Shown here piece after piece: positions 34,703 to 42,559 of a DNA stretch of 64,000 nucleotides (position 1 is the first letter of the stretch; the number at the start of each line of letters is the position of its first letter). The translations under genes were made by a program, and so were the position numbers. Under the pieces are notes generated by a model, which saw only the letters and a program-made list of their open reading frames with translations, was not told the DNA's origin and made no database searches. The DNA lies in contig CP098528.1 of NCBI GenBank assembly GCA_030440445.1, positions 3,720,001 through 3,784,000 on the forward strand, in the 5' to 3' direction. The stretch comes from Halomonas sp. KG2. Its GTDB lineage: Bacteria; Pseudomonadota; Gammaproteobacteria; Pseudomonadales; Halomonadaceae.

Positions 34703-35968
34703 TTATAACACCTCTTGCTGGTTATACGTCTTGGCAAGCTCCGCCAGCGCGGCAAAATCACAGTAAGCCTCAGGCTCCATAATTAACGCTTGGCCCATCA
34801 ACACATTACGTGCTTCAAGCTTAGCGCGTAGCGCGGTGTCTTCGATCTCTTCAAAGTCAGCGTTATGGGCCAACGATAAAACGCGACGGTGCATTTCAAT
34901 ACCGCAATAAGCCAGTGCATCAAGGCGAATCTCATCAAGCAGTGCATCGCAGGCGTCATCGGCGCTGTTTCCCTGCGCTTCAAACAGCGCCTTGGGGAAC
35001 AGAATGCCGGTGCGTTCGGTTTGCCATAGGTGGCGGAATTCAGCGTCAAAGCGGGTAAAGCACGCTTCAATCACGTCAAGAATCCACGCTTGGTAGGCAT
35101 CAAGTTCATCGGCTTGGCGGTGAGCAGGCTGGCTGAAGTAGGCCATCAGGAAGTTAGCAACGGCCATGCCTAGATCAAAGGCCATTGGGCCATACTGGGA
35201 AAACTCGGGATCAATCACCCGCACATCCGACTCGGTGGCCATAATTGACCCGGAGTGCAAATCACCGTGCAGCATGGTTTCAGTATTCGCGGTGAACTTC
35301 ATCAACAGCCGCTGCACCTTAGCTTTTAAGCGTGTATTACGGCGCAGCTCATCCACTACCGGCGAAAGCTCCGGCGTATGGCGGTTCATTTCGGCGCCGT
35401 AATAGGGGTCGGTAAACACTAGGGATTCGGTAATCGCAGGAATTGCCACGTTGCCCGAAAACAACCCAACATCAGCTTTCTTCTCAGGGCTGCTTAAGGA
35501 GAGCTCTGAGCCACGAAACGCCATGCGCGCACAGAATTCACCGATGGTTTCGCCAAGCTGAGCAACCCACTCACCGCTGATCAGTTTGCGACGCAGAATC
35601 GTGTGCGGGTAAAGGTACTCCATGACAATCAGCGCTTGGGGTTTGTCGAAATAGAACACCTCAGGGGCGATGCCAGGCGCACGCTGGGCTTGGCGTACCA
35701 GGGCATAATATTCAAAGTGGGCGCGATAAAGTGGCAGCGGCCAGCTTTCACCGACCATACGCACATAGGGTAGCGCTTGTTTCACCACCACGCTTCCCGC
35801 ACTTCCCGACACAATAAACACTAGGTTTAGGTTGCCATCCCCTACTTCGCGGATCTGCCACTGCTCAGGGTTGGCGCCCACTCGGCTTGCCACTGCCTCA
35901 ACACTCCCCAACCGTTGGGCCAGAGTATCTACCTCTAACGCTTGATAGGTCTGTTCGTGTGCCACCAT
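34703..35968 (-). CDS. mtnK: 5-Methylthioribose kinase
   Basis: A 421-residue kinase of the aminoglycoside-phosphotransferase fold that phosphorylates methylthioribose at C1. It has GDGNLNLVFIVSGSAGSVVVKQ for ATP binding, the catalytic loop MLHGDLHSGSIM, and the metal-binding VIDPEFSQYGPMAFDLG. The ATG at 35968 is preceded by GAGGAA. It points towards mtnBCD across the repeat array, so the salvage genes are in three transcription units. The nucleosidase that supplies methylthioribose is not in the window. Confidence 0.93.
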   Translation of the reverse strand: MVAHEQTYQALEVDTLAQRLGSVEAVASRVGANPEQWQIREVGDGNLNLVFIVSGSAGSVVVKQALPYVRMVGESWPLPLYRAHFEYYALVRQAQRAPGIAPEVFYFDKPQALIVMEYLYPHTILRRKLISGEWVAQLGETIGEFCARMAFRGSELSLSSPEKKADVGLFSGNVAIPAITESLVFTDPYYGAEMNRHTPELSPVVDELRRNTRLKAKVQRLLMKFTANTETMLHGDLHSGSIMATESDVRVIDPEFSQYGPMAFDLGMAVANFLMAYFSQPAHRQADELDAYQAWILDVIEACFTRFDAEFRHLWQTERTGILFPKALFEAQGNSADDACDALLDEIRLDALAYCGIEMHRRVLSLAHNADFEEIEDTALRAKLEARNVLMGQALIMEPEAYCDFAALAELAKTYNQQEVL

Positions 35969-36095
35969 GTTATTCCTCGCGAAAATGCGTTTTTATTTGT
36001 CACACTGGGGAATAGTTGTCAAACACCTTCATACGCAAGCGCAGTGAAACCGTCATAACACGATTAGCCCAGCAACCGACGACAAGGAGAGCACG

Positions 36096-36380
36096 ATGCA
36101 ACGTCAGCAAGACCCATCAACAAACGATTGGACATTTACTATTGGTCATCGCGAGCTAATCGTTCACCGTCGTTATGAAGTACTAAGCATAATGAACGAC
36201 TTCATGATTGGCATTTGGTTTACTATCGGCAGCATCTGCTTTTTCTACAGCGGCACGATACTGACCGTCGGCGTATGGTTATTTGTGCTTGGTAGTGTAC
36301 AGCTCTTGATACGCCCAGCGATTCGTTTACATCGCTACGTCTATTTCAAGCAGTTACCCGATACTGATCACGATGCTTAA
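36096..36380 (+). CDS. YrhK-domain small membrane protein
   Basis: A 94-residue protein that fits the YrhK-like domain: an N-terminal hydrophilic part with RELIVHRRYEVLSIMNDFMIG, then two membrane helices (GIWFTIGSICFFYSGTIL and VGVWLFVLGSVQLLIRPAI). The family has no settled function. The ATG at 36096 follows AAGGAGA. It stands alone between mtnK (divergent) and the DeoR-type gene (convergent, 12 bp away). Confidence 0.8.
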   Translation: MQRQQDPSTNDWTFTIGHRELIVHRRYEVLSIMNDFMIGIWFTIGSICFFYSGTILTVGVWLFVLGSVQLLIRPAIRLHRYVYFKQLPDTDHDA

Positions 36381-36392
36381 GGTGTCTCATCG

Positions 36393-37169
36393 TTAGCTTA
36401 AAAATCGCACTCCTCTCGCGGCCAGAGGGCTGCGCAGCCTATCCGGTAGCGGGCTATCAGTAATCACTGCATGATAGTCAGCAAGCTGGCCAGCGGCACA
36501 GCGCAGCGGCAGGTCGAATTTGGTTTTATCCAGCACCAGAATGCGATAGGCGGCATGGGATAGCAGCGCTTCGCGGGCCATAACTTCGTCATCATTGTAG
36601 TCATATAAATGGCCATCACTGTCCATGCCGCCCACGGAGACAATGCCGACATCCACCCGATAGCGTTGAAAGAAGCGCCAGGCATCGCCGCCAATCACAT
36701 CTTGATCACGGCGCCGTACCCGCCCACCCGCTACCACCAGCTCGCACTCCATGGTGCACAGCTTGATGAGTGCGTGCAGGTTATTGGTCATAATCTGCAG
36801 ACCTTGCTTATCGCGTAAGGCGTCAGCCAGTTGCTCTACCGTGGTGCCAGTACCTAAAAATAGCGATTGGTGATGCTGAACCAGCGAAGCGGCCTGGCGG
36901 GCAATCTGACGCTTACCCGCTTGATTAACGATTTGGCGCTGATCGTAGCCAATATTCTCCTGATCGGGAAACGGCAACACTTCCCCATGGCGACGTAACA
37001 CCAGCCCTTGCTCAGCCAAGACACGAACATCCCCACGCAGTGTTTGTATCGACACATCAAACTGGCTAGCTAGCGATTCCAGGGGCTGGCGACCTTGCTG
37101 GCGCACCTGTGCCAACACGGCACGGCGGCGCTCGTTTAAGCCCATTATTTTCTTCACGTTGGCGACCAC
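36393..37169 (-). CDS. DeoR-family transcriptional regulator
   Basis: A 258-residue DeoR/GlpR-type regulator. The N-terminal HTH is GLNERRRAVLAQVRQQGRQP...FDVSIQTLRGDVRVLAEQG. The effector domain holds the phosphosugar-binding signatures FLGTGTTVEQLADAL and VSVGGMDSDGHLYDYNDDEV. Regulators of this family usually sense a phosphorylated sugar. It is divergent from an ABC transporter operon, and three direct repeats suitable for its binding lie between them. It may start at GTG 37169 or at GTG 37157; the latter is better spaced from AAGG. Confidence 0.87.
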   Translation of the reverse strand: MVANVKKIMGLNERRRAVLAQVRQQGRQPLESLASQFDVSIQTLRGDVRVLAEQGLVLRRHGEVLPFPDQENIGYDQRQIVNQAGKRQIARQAASLVQHHQSLFLGTGTTVEQLADALRDKQGLQIMTNNLHALIKLCTMECELVVAGGRVRRRDQDVIGGDAWRFFQRYRVDVGIVSVGGMDSDGHLYDYNDDEVMAREALLSHAAYRILVLDKTKFDLPLRCAAGQLADYHAVITDSPLPDRLRSPLAARGVRFLS

Positions 37170-37177
37170 CTTAGGAA

Positions 37178-37227
37178 CGAAAGCCTTTTTTTAGCAGGCG
37201 AAAGCCTGCCGCCATCAAACGAAAGCG
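37178..37227. promoter_or_regulatory. Three CGAAAGC direct repeats, 21 bp apart (likely DeoR operator)
   Basis: CGAAAGCC at 37178 and 37199 and CGAAAGCG at 37220 have starts exactly 21 bp apart, so they lie on the same DNA face. They fill the promoter region between the DeoR-type gene and the ABC operon. The middle copy also forms the tetraloop and arm of a hairpin (GCAGGC-GAAA-GCCTGC, 37194-37209). Confidence 0.65.
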
Positions 37228-37254
37228 TAGTGTCACGATGTTGTAAGGCGATGA

Positions 37255-37282
37255 CAGTAGTGTGATCAGTGTTCACCTACTG
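37255..37282 (+). promoter_or_regulatory. Inverted repeat next to the ribosome site of the binding-protein gene
   Basis: CAGTAGTGTGA and TCACCTACTG pair around a 7-base centre with one bulged base. The right arm ends against GGAGG, 12 bp before the ATG at 37294. In RNA it would form a hairpin touching the Shine-Dalgarno; in DNA it could be an operator. Confidence 0.5.
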
Positions 37283-37293
37283 GAGGTTTTACG

Positions 37294-38274
37294 ATGTTGA
37301 AGCGCTCACTGTGTACTGCCGTTACGCTTGCAAGCTTTGCTCTATCGTCGTCACTGCTCGCTGATGACAAATTGGTGCTCTATACCAGCCAACCGAATAG
37401 CGATGCCCAGCAAACCGTGGATGCCTTTCAGGCCGCCTATCCTGATATTGAGGTGGAGTGGGTACGCGATGGCACCACTCGCCTGATGACTCGCCTACGC
37501 TCAGAGCTTTCCGCGGGTGTCAGCAATCCAGACGTACTATTAATCGCTGACAGCATGACCATGACCTCACTTAAGCAAGAGGGCCATTTGCAGGCTTACC
37601 TCAGCCCAGAGCGGGAGGCTTATGATGAGGCGCTATACGATCCGGAAGGCTACTTCTACGGCACCAAACTGATCACCACCGGGATTGTGTATAACACCGC
37701 TGCCGAACATCAGCCGCAGCGTTGGCAAGACCTGACGGGGCCTGACTATGAAGGCCTTGTCACAATGCCAAGCCCGCTCTATTCCGGCGCAGCGCTGATT
37801 CATATGGCAGCGCTGAGCGACCACCCCGACCTTGGAATGGGCTACTACGAGGCGCTGCAAGCTAATCGTGCAGAAGCCCAGGGCGGGAACGGCGGCGTGT
37901 TCAATGCCGTTGCGTCGGGCACGAAGCCCTACGGCATCGTGGTAGATTTTCTGCCGATTCGCGAGGCCGCCAAGGGGTCACCGGTTGAGTTTGTCTTCCC
38001 CACCGAGGGTGTTAGTGCGGTCACCGAGCCTGTCGCAATCATGCAGGGTGCTAACAACCCGGACGCCGCGCAGAAATTTGTCGATTTCGTGCTTTCCCAA
38101 CAAGGCCAAGAACTCGTCAGCCAGCAGGGCTACTTGCCTGCCCACCCGACGGTTGCACCGCCTGAAGGTTTTCCCGCTCGTGACGCTATCCAGCTAATGC
38201 CGATCAATATTGAGCAAGCATTGGAGCAGGAAGAGACGTTGAAGCAGCGCTTTAGCGACCTGTTTGGCGGCTAA
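37294..38274 (+). CDS. ABC transporter substrate-binding protein, AfuA/phosphonate-like
   Basis: A 326-residue family 1 binding protein with a signal peptide (ending SSSLLA). Sequence such as LVLYTSQPNSDAQQTVDAF, NPDVLLIADSMTM, and YFYGTKLITTGIVYNTA is typical of the group that automatic annotation calls iron-binding but which includes AfuA (hexose phosphates) and phosphonate binders. I see no paired C-terminal tyrosines of the FbpA iron site. With a DeoR-type regulator and a HAD phosphatase in the operon, a phosphorylated organic ligand is more likely than iron. Translation follows GGAGG. Confidence 0.83.
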   Translation: MLKRSLCTAVTLASFALSSSLLADDKLVLYTSQPNSDAQQTVDAFQAAYPDIEVEWVRDGTTRLMTRLRSELSAGVSNPDVLLIADSMTMTSLKQEGHLQAYLSPEREAYDEALYDPEGYFYGTKLITTGIVYNTAAEHQPQRWQDLTGPDYEGLVTMPSPLYSGAALIHMAALSDHPDLGMGYYEALQANRAEAQGGNGGVFNAVASGTKPYGIVVDFLPIREAAKGSPVEFVFPTEGVSAVTEPVAIMQGANNPDAAQKFVDFVLSQQGQELVSQQGYLPAHPTVAPPEGFPARDAIQLMPINIEQALEQEETLKQRFSDLFGG

Positions 38275-38276
38275 CC

Positions 38277-39977
38277 ATGACACCGTCGCTTAACGTTGGC
38301 AGCCAGCACCGCTGGCTGCTCAGCCTAATCACACTCACGGTGGTGCTATTAAGCCTAGCGCCTAGCCTGCGGCTACTGGCTGAGGCACTTAGTGACCTTG
38401 GCCAGGGCAGCGAATCACCGCTATGGAAGGTGCTTAACGCAGCGAGTACTTGGCGAGCGCTGTGGCACAGTGTGTATACCTCGGGTCTTGGCATGTTAAT
38501 TGCTCTGGTGCTGGGTAGCCTATTCGCCTTCGTGATTACGCTGACCGACATCCGTGGCAAAGCGTGGCTCGTGTTCTGCTTTATGCTGCCGATGATGATT
38601 CCACCCCAGGTGACGGCGCTGAGCTGGCTACAGCTGTTCGGCCCCGCCAGCCCGTTGCTGAAAAGCATTGGTATGGCACCGCCGCTGGGCAGCCCCCAGC
38701 CGCTCTACTCAGCGGAAGGCATTGCGCTGTTGCTGGGGATTCAAAGCGCACCGCTGGTCTTTTTAGCGCTGCGCACCTCACTGATCTCACTCCCCCGCGA
38801 GCTTATTGAAGCGGCCCGCATCAGCGGCGCGCGCCAGACCCAAGTCTGGGGGCAGATTATTTTGCCAGTCACTCGGCACGGTTTAATTGCCGGGGCGGCG
38901 ATGGCGTTTATTTCTAGCCTGGGCAACTTCGGCATCCCTGCCATGCTGGGGATTCCAGCGGGCTACTACGTGTTACCAACGCTGATCTACCAGCGTATGG
39001 CTAGCTTTGGTACTGGCGTGCTAGCGGAAATGGCAGCGCTATCGTTATTGATAGGTGTGCTGGCACTGGCAGGCGTTGCCTTGCAGCAATACTGGATGAA
39101 TCGCAGCCGCTTTGGCTTAGGCGGCCATAGTGGTCGCTCTCATGACTTTACGTTGGGCCGCTTTCGGCCAGCGGTGACGACGGTACTCGTCGGCGTTTTA
39201 TTGGTGATTCTCGTCGCACCACTCGCGGCGCTGGTGGTCAGCTCATTAGTGCCCGCCATGGGCGTTCCCCTTAGCTTCGATAGCGTGACATTAAACGCCT
39301 ATCACGAAGTGATTGGCCGCCAAGGCGCCACTTGGCGCGCTGTGCACAACAGCCTATGGCTAGCAGGTGGTGCCGCGCTGGTACTTATGCTGTGCAGTCT
39401 GCCGCTAGCATATCGCCTGCAGCGGCTGCCACCTCGCCTCCAGCAGCTGACGCTCAGCGCTATCGAACTGCCCTACGCACTGCCTGGTGTGGTGCTGGCG
39501 ATCGCCTGCATTTTGCTGTTCGTACGCCCACTGCCGCTAATCAATGTAGCGCTCTACGGCACGCTCGGGCTGATCTTCGTGGCCTATCTAGCGCGTTTCT
39601 TAGTGGTATGCCTCAAACCGGTTAGCGCCAGCTTGGCCCAACTTGATCCCTCCTTGGAAGAAGCCGCACAACTGGCGGGGGCAAGCCCCTGGCGGCGGCT
39701 AACCACGATCGTACTGCCGCTGATTGCACCATCGCTATTTGCCGGGGGGCTGTTGGTCTTCCTGTTGGCGGTGAACGAGCTGACGGTATCGGCACTGCTT
39801 TGGAGCGCCGGCAACGAAACGCTGGGCGTATTGATTTTTAACCTTGATGAGGGCGGTGAAAGCGTGCTGGCATCGGCGGTATCGGTACTGGTGGTCCTAA
39901 TGGTCGCCACGCTGATGCTATCGCTCAGCCTGCTCGCCCCTCGTTTACCCAAAGGAGTCGTGCCATGGCAGGGCTAG
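38277..39977 (+). CDS. ABC transporter permease, two fused permease domains
   Basis: A 566-residue protein with about twelve helices in two ABC permease domains, like AfuB, FbpB and ThiP. Each domain has an EAA loop: LIEAARISGARQTQVWGQIILP near residue 180, and LEEAAQLAGASPWRRLTTIVLP near 460. The gene starts 2 bp after the binding protein stops and overlaps the ATPase gene by 13 bp, so all three are tightly coupled. Confidence 0.88.
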   Translation: MTPSLNVGSQHRWLLSLITLTVVLLSLAPSLRLLAEALSDLGQGSESPLWKVLNAASTWRALWHSVYTSGLGMLIALVLGSLFAFVITLTDIRGKAWLVFCFMLPMMIPPQVTALSWLQLFGPASPLLKSIGMAPPLGSPQPLYSAEGIALLLGIQSAPLVFLALRTSLISLPRELIEAARISGARQTQVWGQIILPVTRHGLIAGAAMAFISSLGNFGIPAMLGIPAGYYVLPTLIYQRMASFGTGVLAEMAALSLLIGVLALAGVALQQYWMNRSRFGLGGHSGRSHDFTLGRFRPAVTTVLVGVLLVILVAPLAALVVSSLVPAMGVPLSFDSVTLNAYHEVIGRQGATWRAVHNSLWLAGGAALVLMLCSLPLAYRLQRLPPRLQQLTLSAIELPYALPGVVLAIACILLFVRPLPLINVALYGTLGLIFVAYLARFLVVCLKPVSASLAQLDPSLEEAAQLAGASPWRRLTTIVLPLIAPSLFAGGLLVFLLAVNELTVSALLWSAGNETLGVLIFNLDEGGESVLASAVSVLVVLMVATLMLSLSLLAPRLPKGVVPWQG

Positions 39978-41023
39978 CAATTCAACAGGTCACCAAACAG
40001 TTTGGCGACCATCGCGCGGTCAATGACCTCTCGCTAGAGATTGCACCAGGGGAATTTGTGGCACTGCTGGGTCCCAGCGGCTGCGGTAAAACCACCATGC
40101 TGCGTATGCTGGCGGGGTTCGAAAATGTCACTGGCGGCGAAATACGCCTGAACGATACGCTGCTCGCCAGCCGCCATCACCATGTACCACCAGAACAGCG
40201 CAACATGGCGATGGTGTTTCAGTCCTACGCGCTCTGGCCGCATATGAGCGTGGCCGACAACGTCGGCTACCCACTCAAACTGCGCCGCATTCAGGGCAGT
40301 GAGTATCAACGCCGAGTTGCTCATGCACTGGCCCAGGTAGCCTTGGAACCCTATGCACAGCGTTCGCCACAGGAGCTTAGCGGTGGCCAGCGCCAGCGGG
40401 TCGCGCTCGCCCGCTGTCTAGTGACCGACCCTGCGGTTGTATTGCTGGATGAACCGCTGGCCAATCTCGACCGTAATCTGCGTGCCTCCATGGAGCACAG
40501 CTTTGTGGATTTCCACCGCCGCACCCGTGCGACGATGGTGTACGTCACTCACGATCAAAGCGAAGCCATGGCGATGGCGGACCGTATTGCCGTAATGCGC
40601 GACGGTAAGCTAGTACAGTGGGCAACACCCGAAACGCTTTATCGCCAACCGCGCAGCGAATGGGTGGCCAGCTTTATCGGCCAAGGTAGCCAGTTGGCCA
40701 TTGCCAACGGCGTACCAGGGCAGCGGCTAACGGAAAGTGCCCTAATGCAAGGGCTGGCTGCGGCACACAACCCCCGCGCCCAAGCTGCACGTCAACCCGT
40801 CCTGGTTCGCCCCGAGCATATTCGCGTAGACGCTCAGGCTCCCAATGAACATGACCTCACTGGGCGCGTCGAGCGGCTGACATTTCGTGGTGAACGCTAC
40901 GAGTTGCACCTGCGCCTGCCCAGCGGCGAAGCCTTGCTGGCTTACCATCACCACGCGCTTGAAGAGGGCCAACAAGTCGCGCTGCGGCTATTGGAAGGCT
41001 GGTGTCTGGAGCCTGACCAATGA
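39965..41023 (+). CDS. ABC transporter ATP-binding protein, AfuC/FbpC-like
   Basis: A 352-residue ATPase with Walker A GPSGCGKTTM, signature LSGGQRQRVALARC, Walker B LLDEPLANLD, and a C-terminal TOBE-like domain (VRPEHIRVD). It powers the two-domain permease encoded just upstream. It ends with an ATGA overlap into the MBL-fold gene, which ties that hydrolase to the transporter. Confidence 0.9.
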   Translation: MAGLAIQQVTKQFGDHRAVNDLSLEIAPGEFVALLGPSGCGKTTMLRMLAGFENVTGGEIRLNDTLLASRHHHVPPEQRNMAMVFQSYALWPHMSVADNVGYPLKLRRIQGSEYQRRVAHALAQVALEPYAQRSPQELSGGQRQRVALARCLVTDPAVVLLDEPLANLDRNLRASMEHSFVDFHRRTRATMVYVTHDQSEAMAMADRIAVMRDGKLVQWATPETLYRQPRSEWVASFIGQGSQLAIANGVPGQRLTESALMQGLAAAHNPRAQAARQPVLVRPEHIRVDAQAPNEHDLTGRVERLTFRGERYELHLRLPSGEALLAYHHHALEEGQQVALRLLEGWCLEPDQ

Positions 41024-42102
41024 GCACTCGTATTCATCTATTAAGCGGGCTGGGTGATAAAGGCCCTGCTGCTATCGTGGTCGAAACCAACGGCAAACGG
41101 CTGCTGCTGGACGCAGGTGGTGCGCTGCACCCTGGGGAGCCTATCACCTGGGCAGATGGCTTGGACGTAGACGCTATTCTGATTAGCCACGACCATATTG
41201 ACCATATCGGTGGCGTTACCGAACTGCCCGATACCATTCCGCTCTACTGCACCCCCTTAGTCGCCAACACATTGCCTAAACATCGCGCTTGGCAGCCTTT
41301 GCCAGCACGCGGAAGCCTTATGGTTGAAGGTATCAAGGTGACCACCGGCCAAGCAGGACACTCGCTGGGTGGCGTTTGGCTGCACCTGGACGTGGATGGC
41401 GGCATTTTCTACAGCGGCGATGCCTGTTTTGAATCCCGTTTGTTTCCTTTCGATACACCGCCACCTGCACGCACGGCGCTGCTGGACGCTTCCTATGGCA
41501 CCTACGACCACCCCCAGGAAAGCTGCGTGCAGGCTATTCGTCTGCAACTTGACCAGCCGTTAGTCTTACCGGTGCCTGAAACAGGGCGCGCCCTGGAAAT
41601 GGCCCTGTGGCTGTCGGAAGAGGCCGACCGTCGTCAGCTCCCTTTCGCCATTGACCCGATTATTCGCGATAACCTCGCCGCACTGCTAGCACTACCAAGC
41701 GACTTACGCCGCCCAGGCCTCGACGGTGCGATTAGCGCACTGCTAGAACGGCAGGATGCTCCACAGCCAGCGTTGCAGCTGGTTAGTGACCGCAATGATA
41801 CGCCTGACCAATGGCCCAATTACCAGCTACTGCACACCGGTTACTTAACACCTGAACGCCAAGCTCAGCTTGCCGCAGGCGAGATAAGCTGGCAACGCTG
41901 GAATGTTCATCTGCGCGCCTCCCATCTGGTAGCGCTTGCCGATCAGCTAGCTGCCACTCAGGTAGTGCCGCTATTTACCACGCTCACTGGACACTGCTTA
42001 AGCGAATGGCGTCAACGCTTGGGACAGCGACTATGCATCCATCGCACCTTAGAGATTCAACCGCATACGGCCACGCGCCCTACCGCCCATTTAACCGTTT
42101 AG
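41020..42102 (+). CDS. MBL-fold metallo-hydrolase in a transporter operon
   Basis: A 360-residue protein of the metallo-beta-lactamase fold. The zinc motif H-x-H-x-D-H is ISHDHIDHIGG near residue 55; further ligands are likely in AGHSLGG and YSGDACFE. The second half (after ~170) is longer than in simple MBL hydrolases and resembles RNase J/YSH1-like or phosphodiesterase relatives. It is translationally coupled to the ABC ATPase and followed by a HAD phosphatase, so a role in hydrolysing the imported compound, for example a cyclic or di-ester phosphate, is plausible. The substrate is unknown. Confidence 0.75.
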   Translation: MSTRIHLLSGLGDKGPAAIVVETNGKRLLLDAGGALHPGEPITWADGLDVDAILISHDHIDHIGGVTELPDTIPLYCTPLVANTLPKHRAWQPLPARGSLMVEGIKVTTGQAGHSLGGVWLHLDVDGGIFYSGDACFESRLFPFDTPPPARTALLDASYGTYDHPQESCVQAIRLQLDQPLVLPVPETGRALEMALWLSEEADRRQLPFAIDPIIRDNLAALLALPSDLRRPGLDGAISALLERQDAPQPALQLVSDRNDTPDQWPNYQLLHTGYLTPERQAQLAAGEISWQRWNVHLRASHLVALADQLAATQVVPLFTTLTGHCLSEWRQRLGQRLCIHRTLEIQPHTATRPTAHLTV

Positions 42103-42112
42103 GAAATTAATA

Positions 42113-42559
42113 ATGTCCGCAGTGATTGTTGATGTTGACGGCACGCTTGCCGAATTCCACCCCACCGACGTACACGAGTGGGTTCTTGGCCCCGCCAAGC
42201 AGTGGGATCCTTTTTTTGCCCATATGGCTGAAGCGCCGGTGATCGACGCGGTGGCCAAACTGGTTAAGATCCTGAAGGCCCAAGGTCAGCAGATCGTGAT
42301 TTGCAGCGGCCGTCCGGATAGCCACCGGGAGCATACTCAGCGCTGGTTAGAGCGCCACACCATTCCCTTTGATGCGATGTACCTACGCCCGCAAGGCGAT
42401 GACCATGTAGATGATGAAGAGGTGAAAGCCGCGCTACTCAATCAAATGCGTAGCGACGGCTTTGCGCCTTGGCTGGTGCTGGATGACCGTGATGCGGTCG
42501 TCGCCCAATGGCGCGCACTCGGACTGACTTGCCTGCAGTGCGCACCGGGAGATTTTTAA
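42113..42559 (+). CDS. HAD-family phosphatase, polynucleotide 3'-phosphatase-like
   Basis: A 148-residue compact HAD protein without a cap domain. The nucleophile motif is VDVDGTLAEF (DxDGT) at the N-terminus, motif II VICSGRPDSHREHT, and motif IV LVLDDRDAVV. The SGR-type motif II is like the 3'-phosphatase domain of T4 polynucleotide kinase. It starts 10 bp after the MBL gene and ends the operon, overlapping the convergent MFS gene by 4 bp. It probably removes phosphate from the imported or MBL-processed compound. Confidence 0.75.
   Translation: MSAVIVDVDGTLAEFHPTDVHEWVLGPAKQWDPFFAHMAEAPVIDAVAKLVKILKAQGQQIVICSGRPDSHREHTQRWLERHTIPFDAMYLRPQGDDHVDDEEVKAALLNQMRSDGFAPWLVLDDRDAVVAQWRALGLTCLQCAPGDF

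Noticed and set aside
34164..34766. Repeated short frames starting MSWAHYVARRKRQRTR in the 198-bp array
   Set aside because: They recur because the DNA repeats, differ at the protein level where copies differ, lack ribosome sites and match no known protein pattern.
37294..41023. Ferric iron ABC transporter
   Set aside because: Family annotation would suggest iron, but the tyrosine pair of iron-binding proteins is not seen and the regulator and enzymes point to a phosphorylated substrate.
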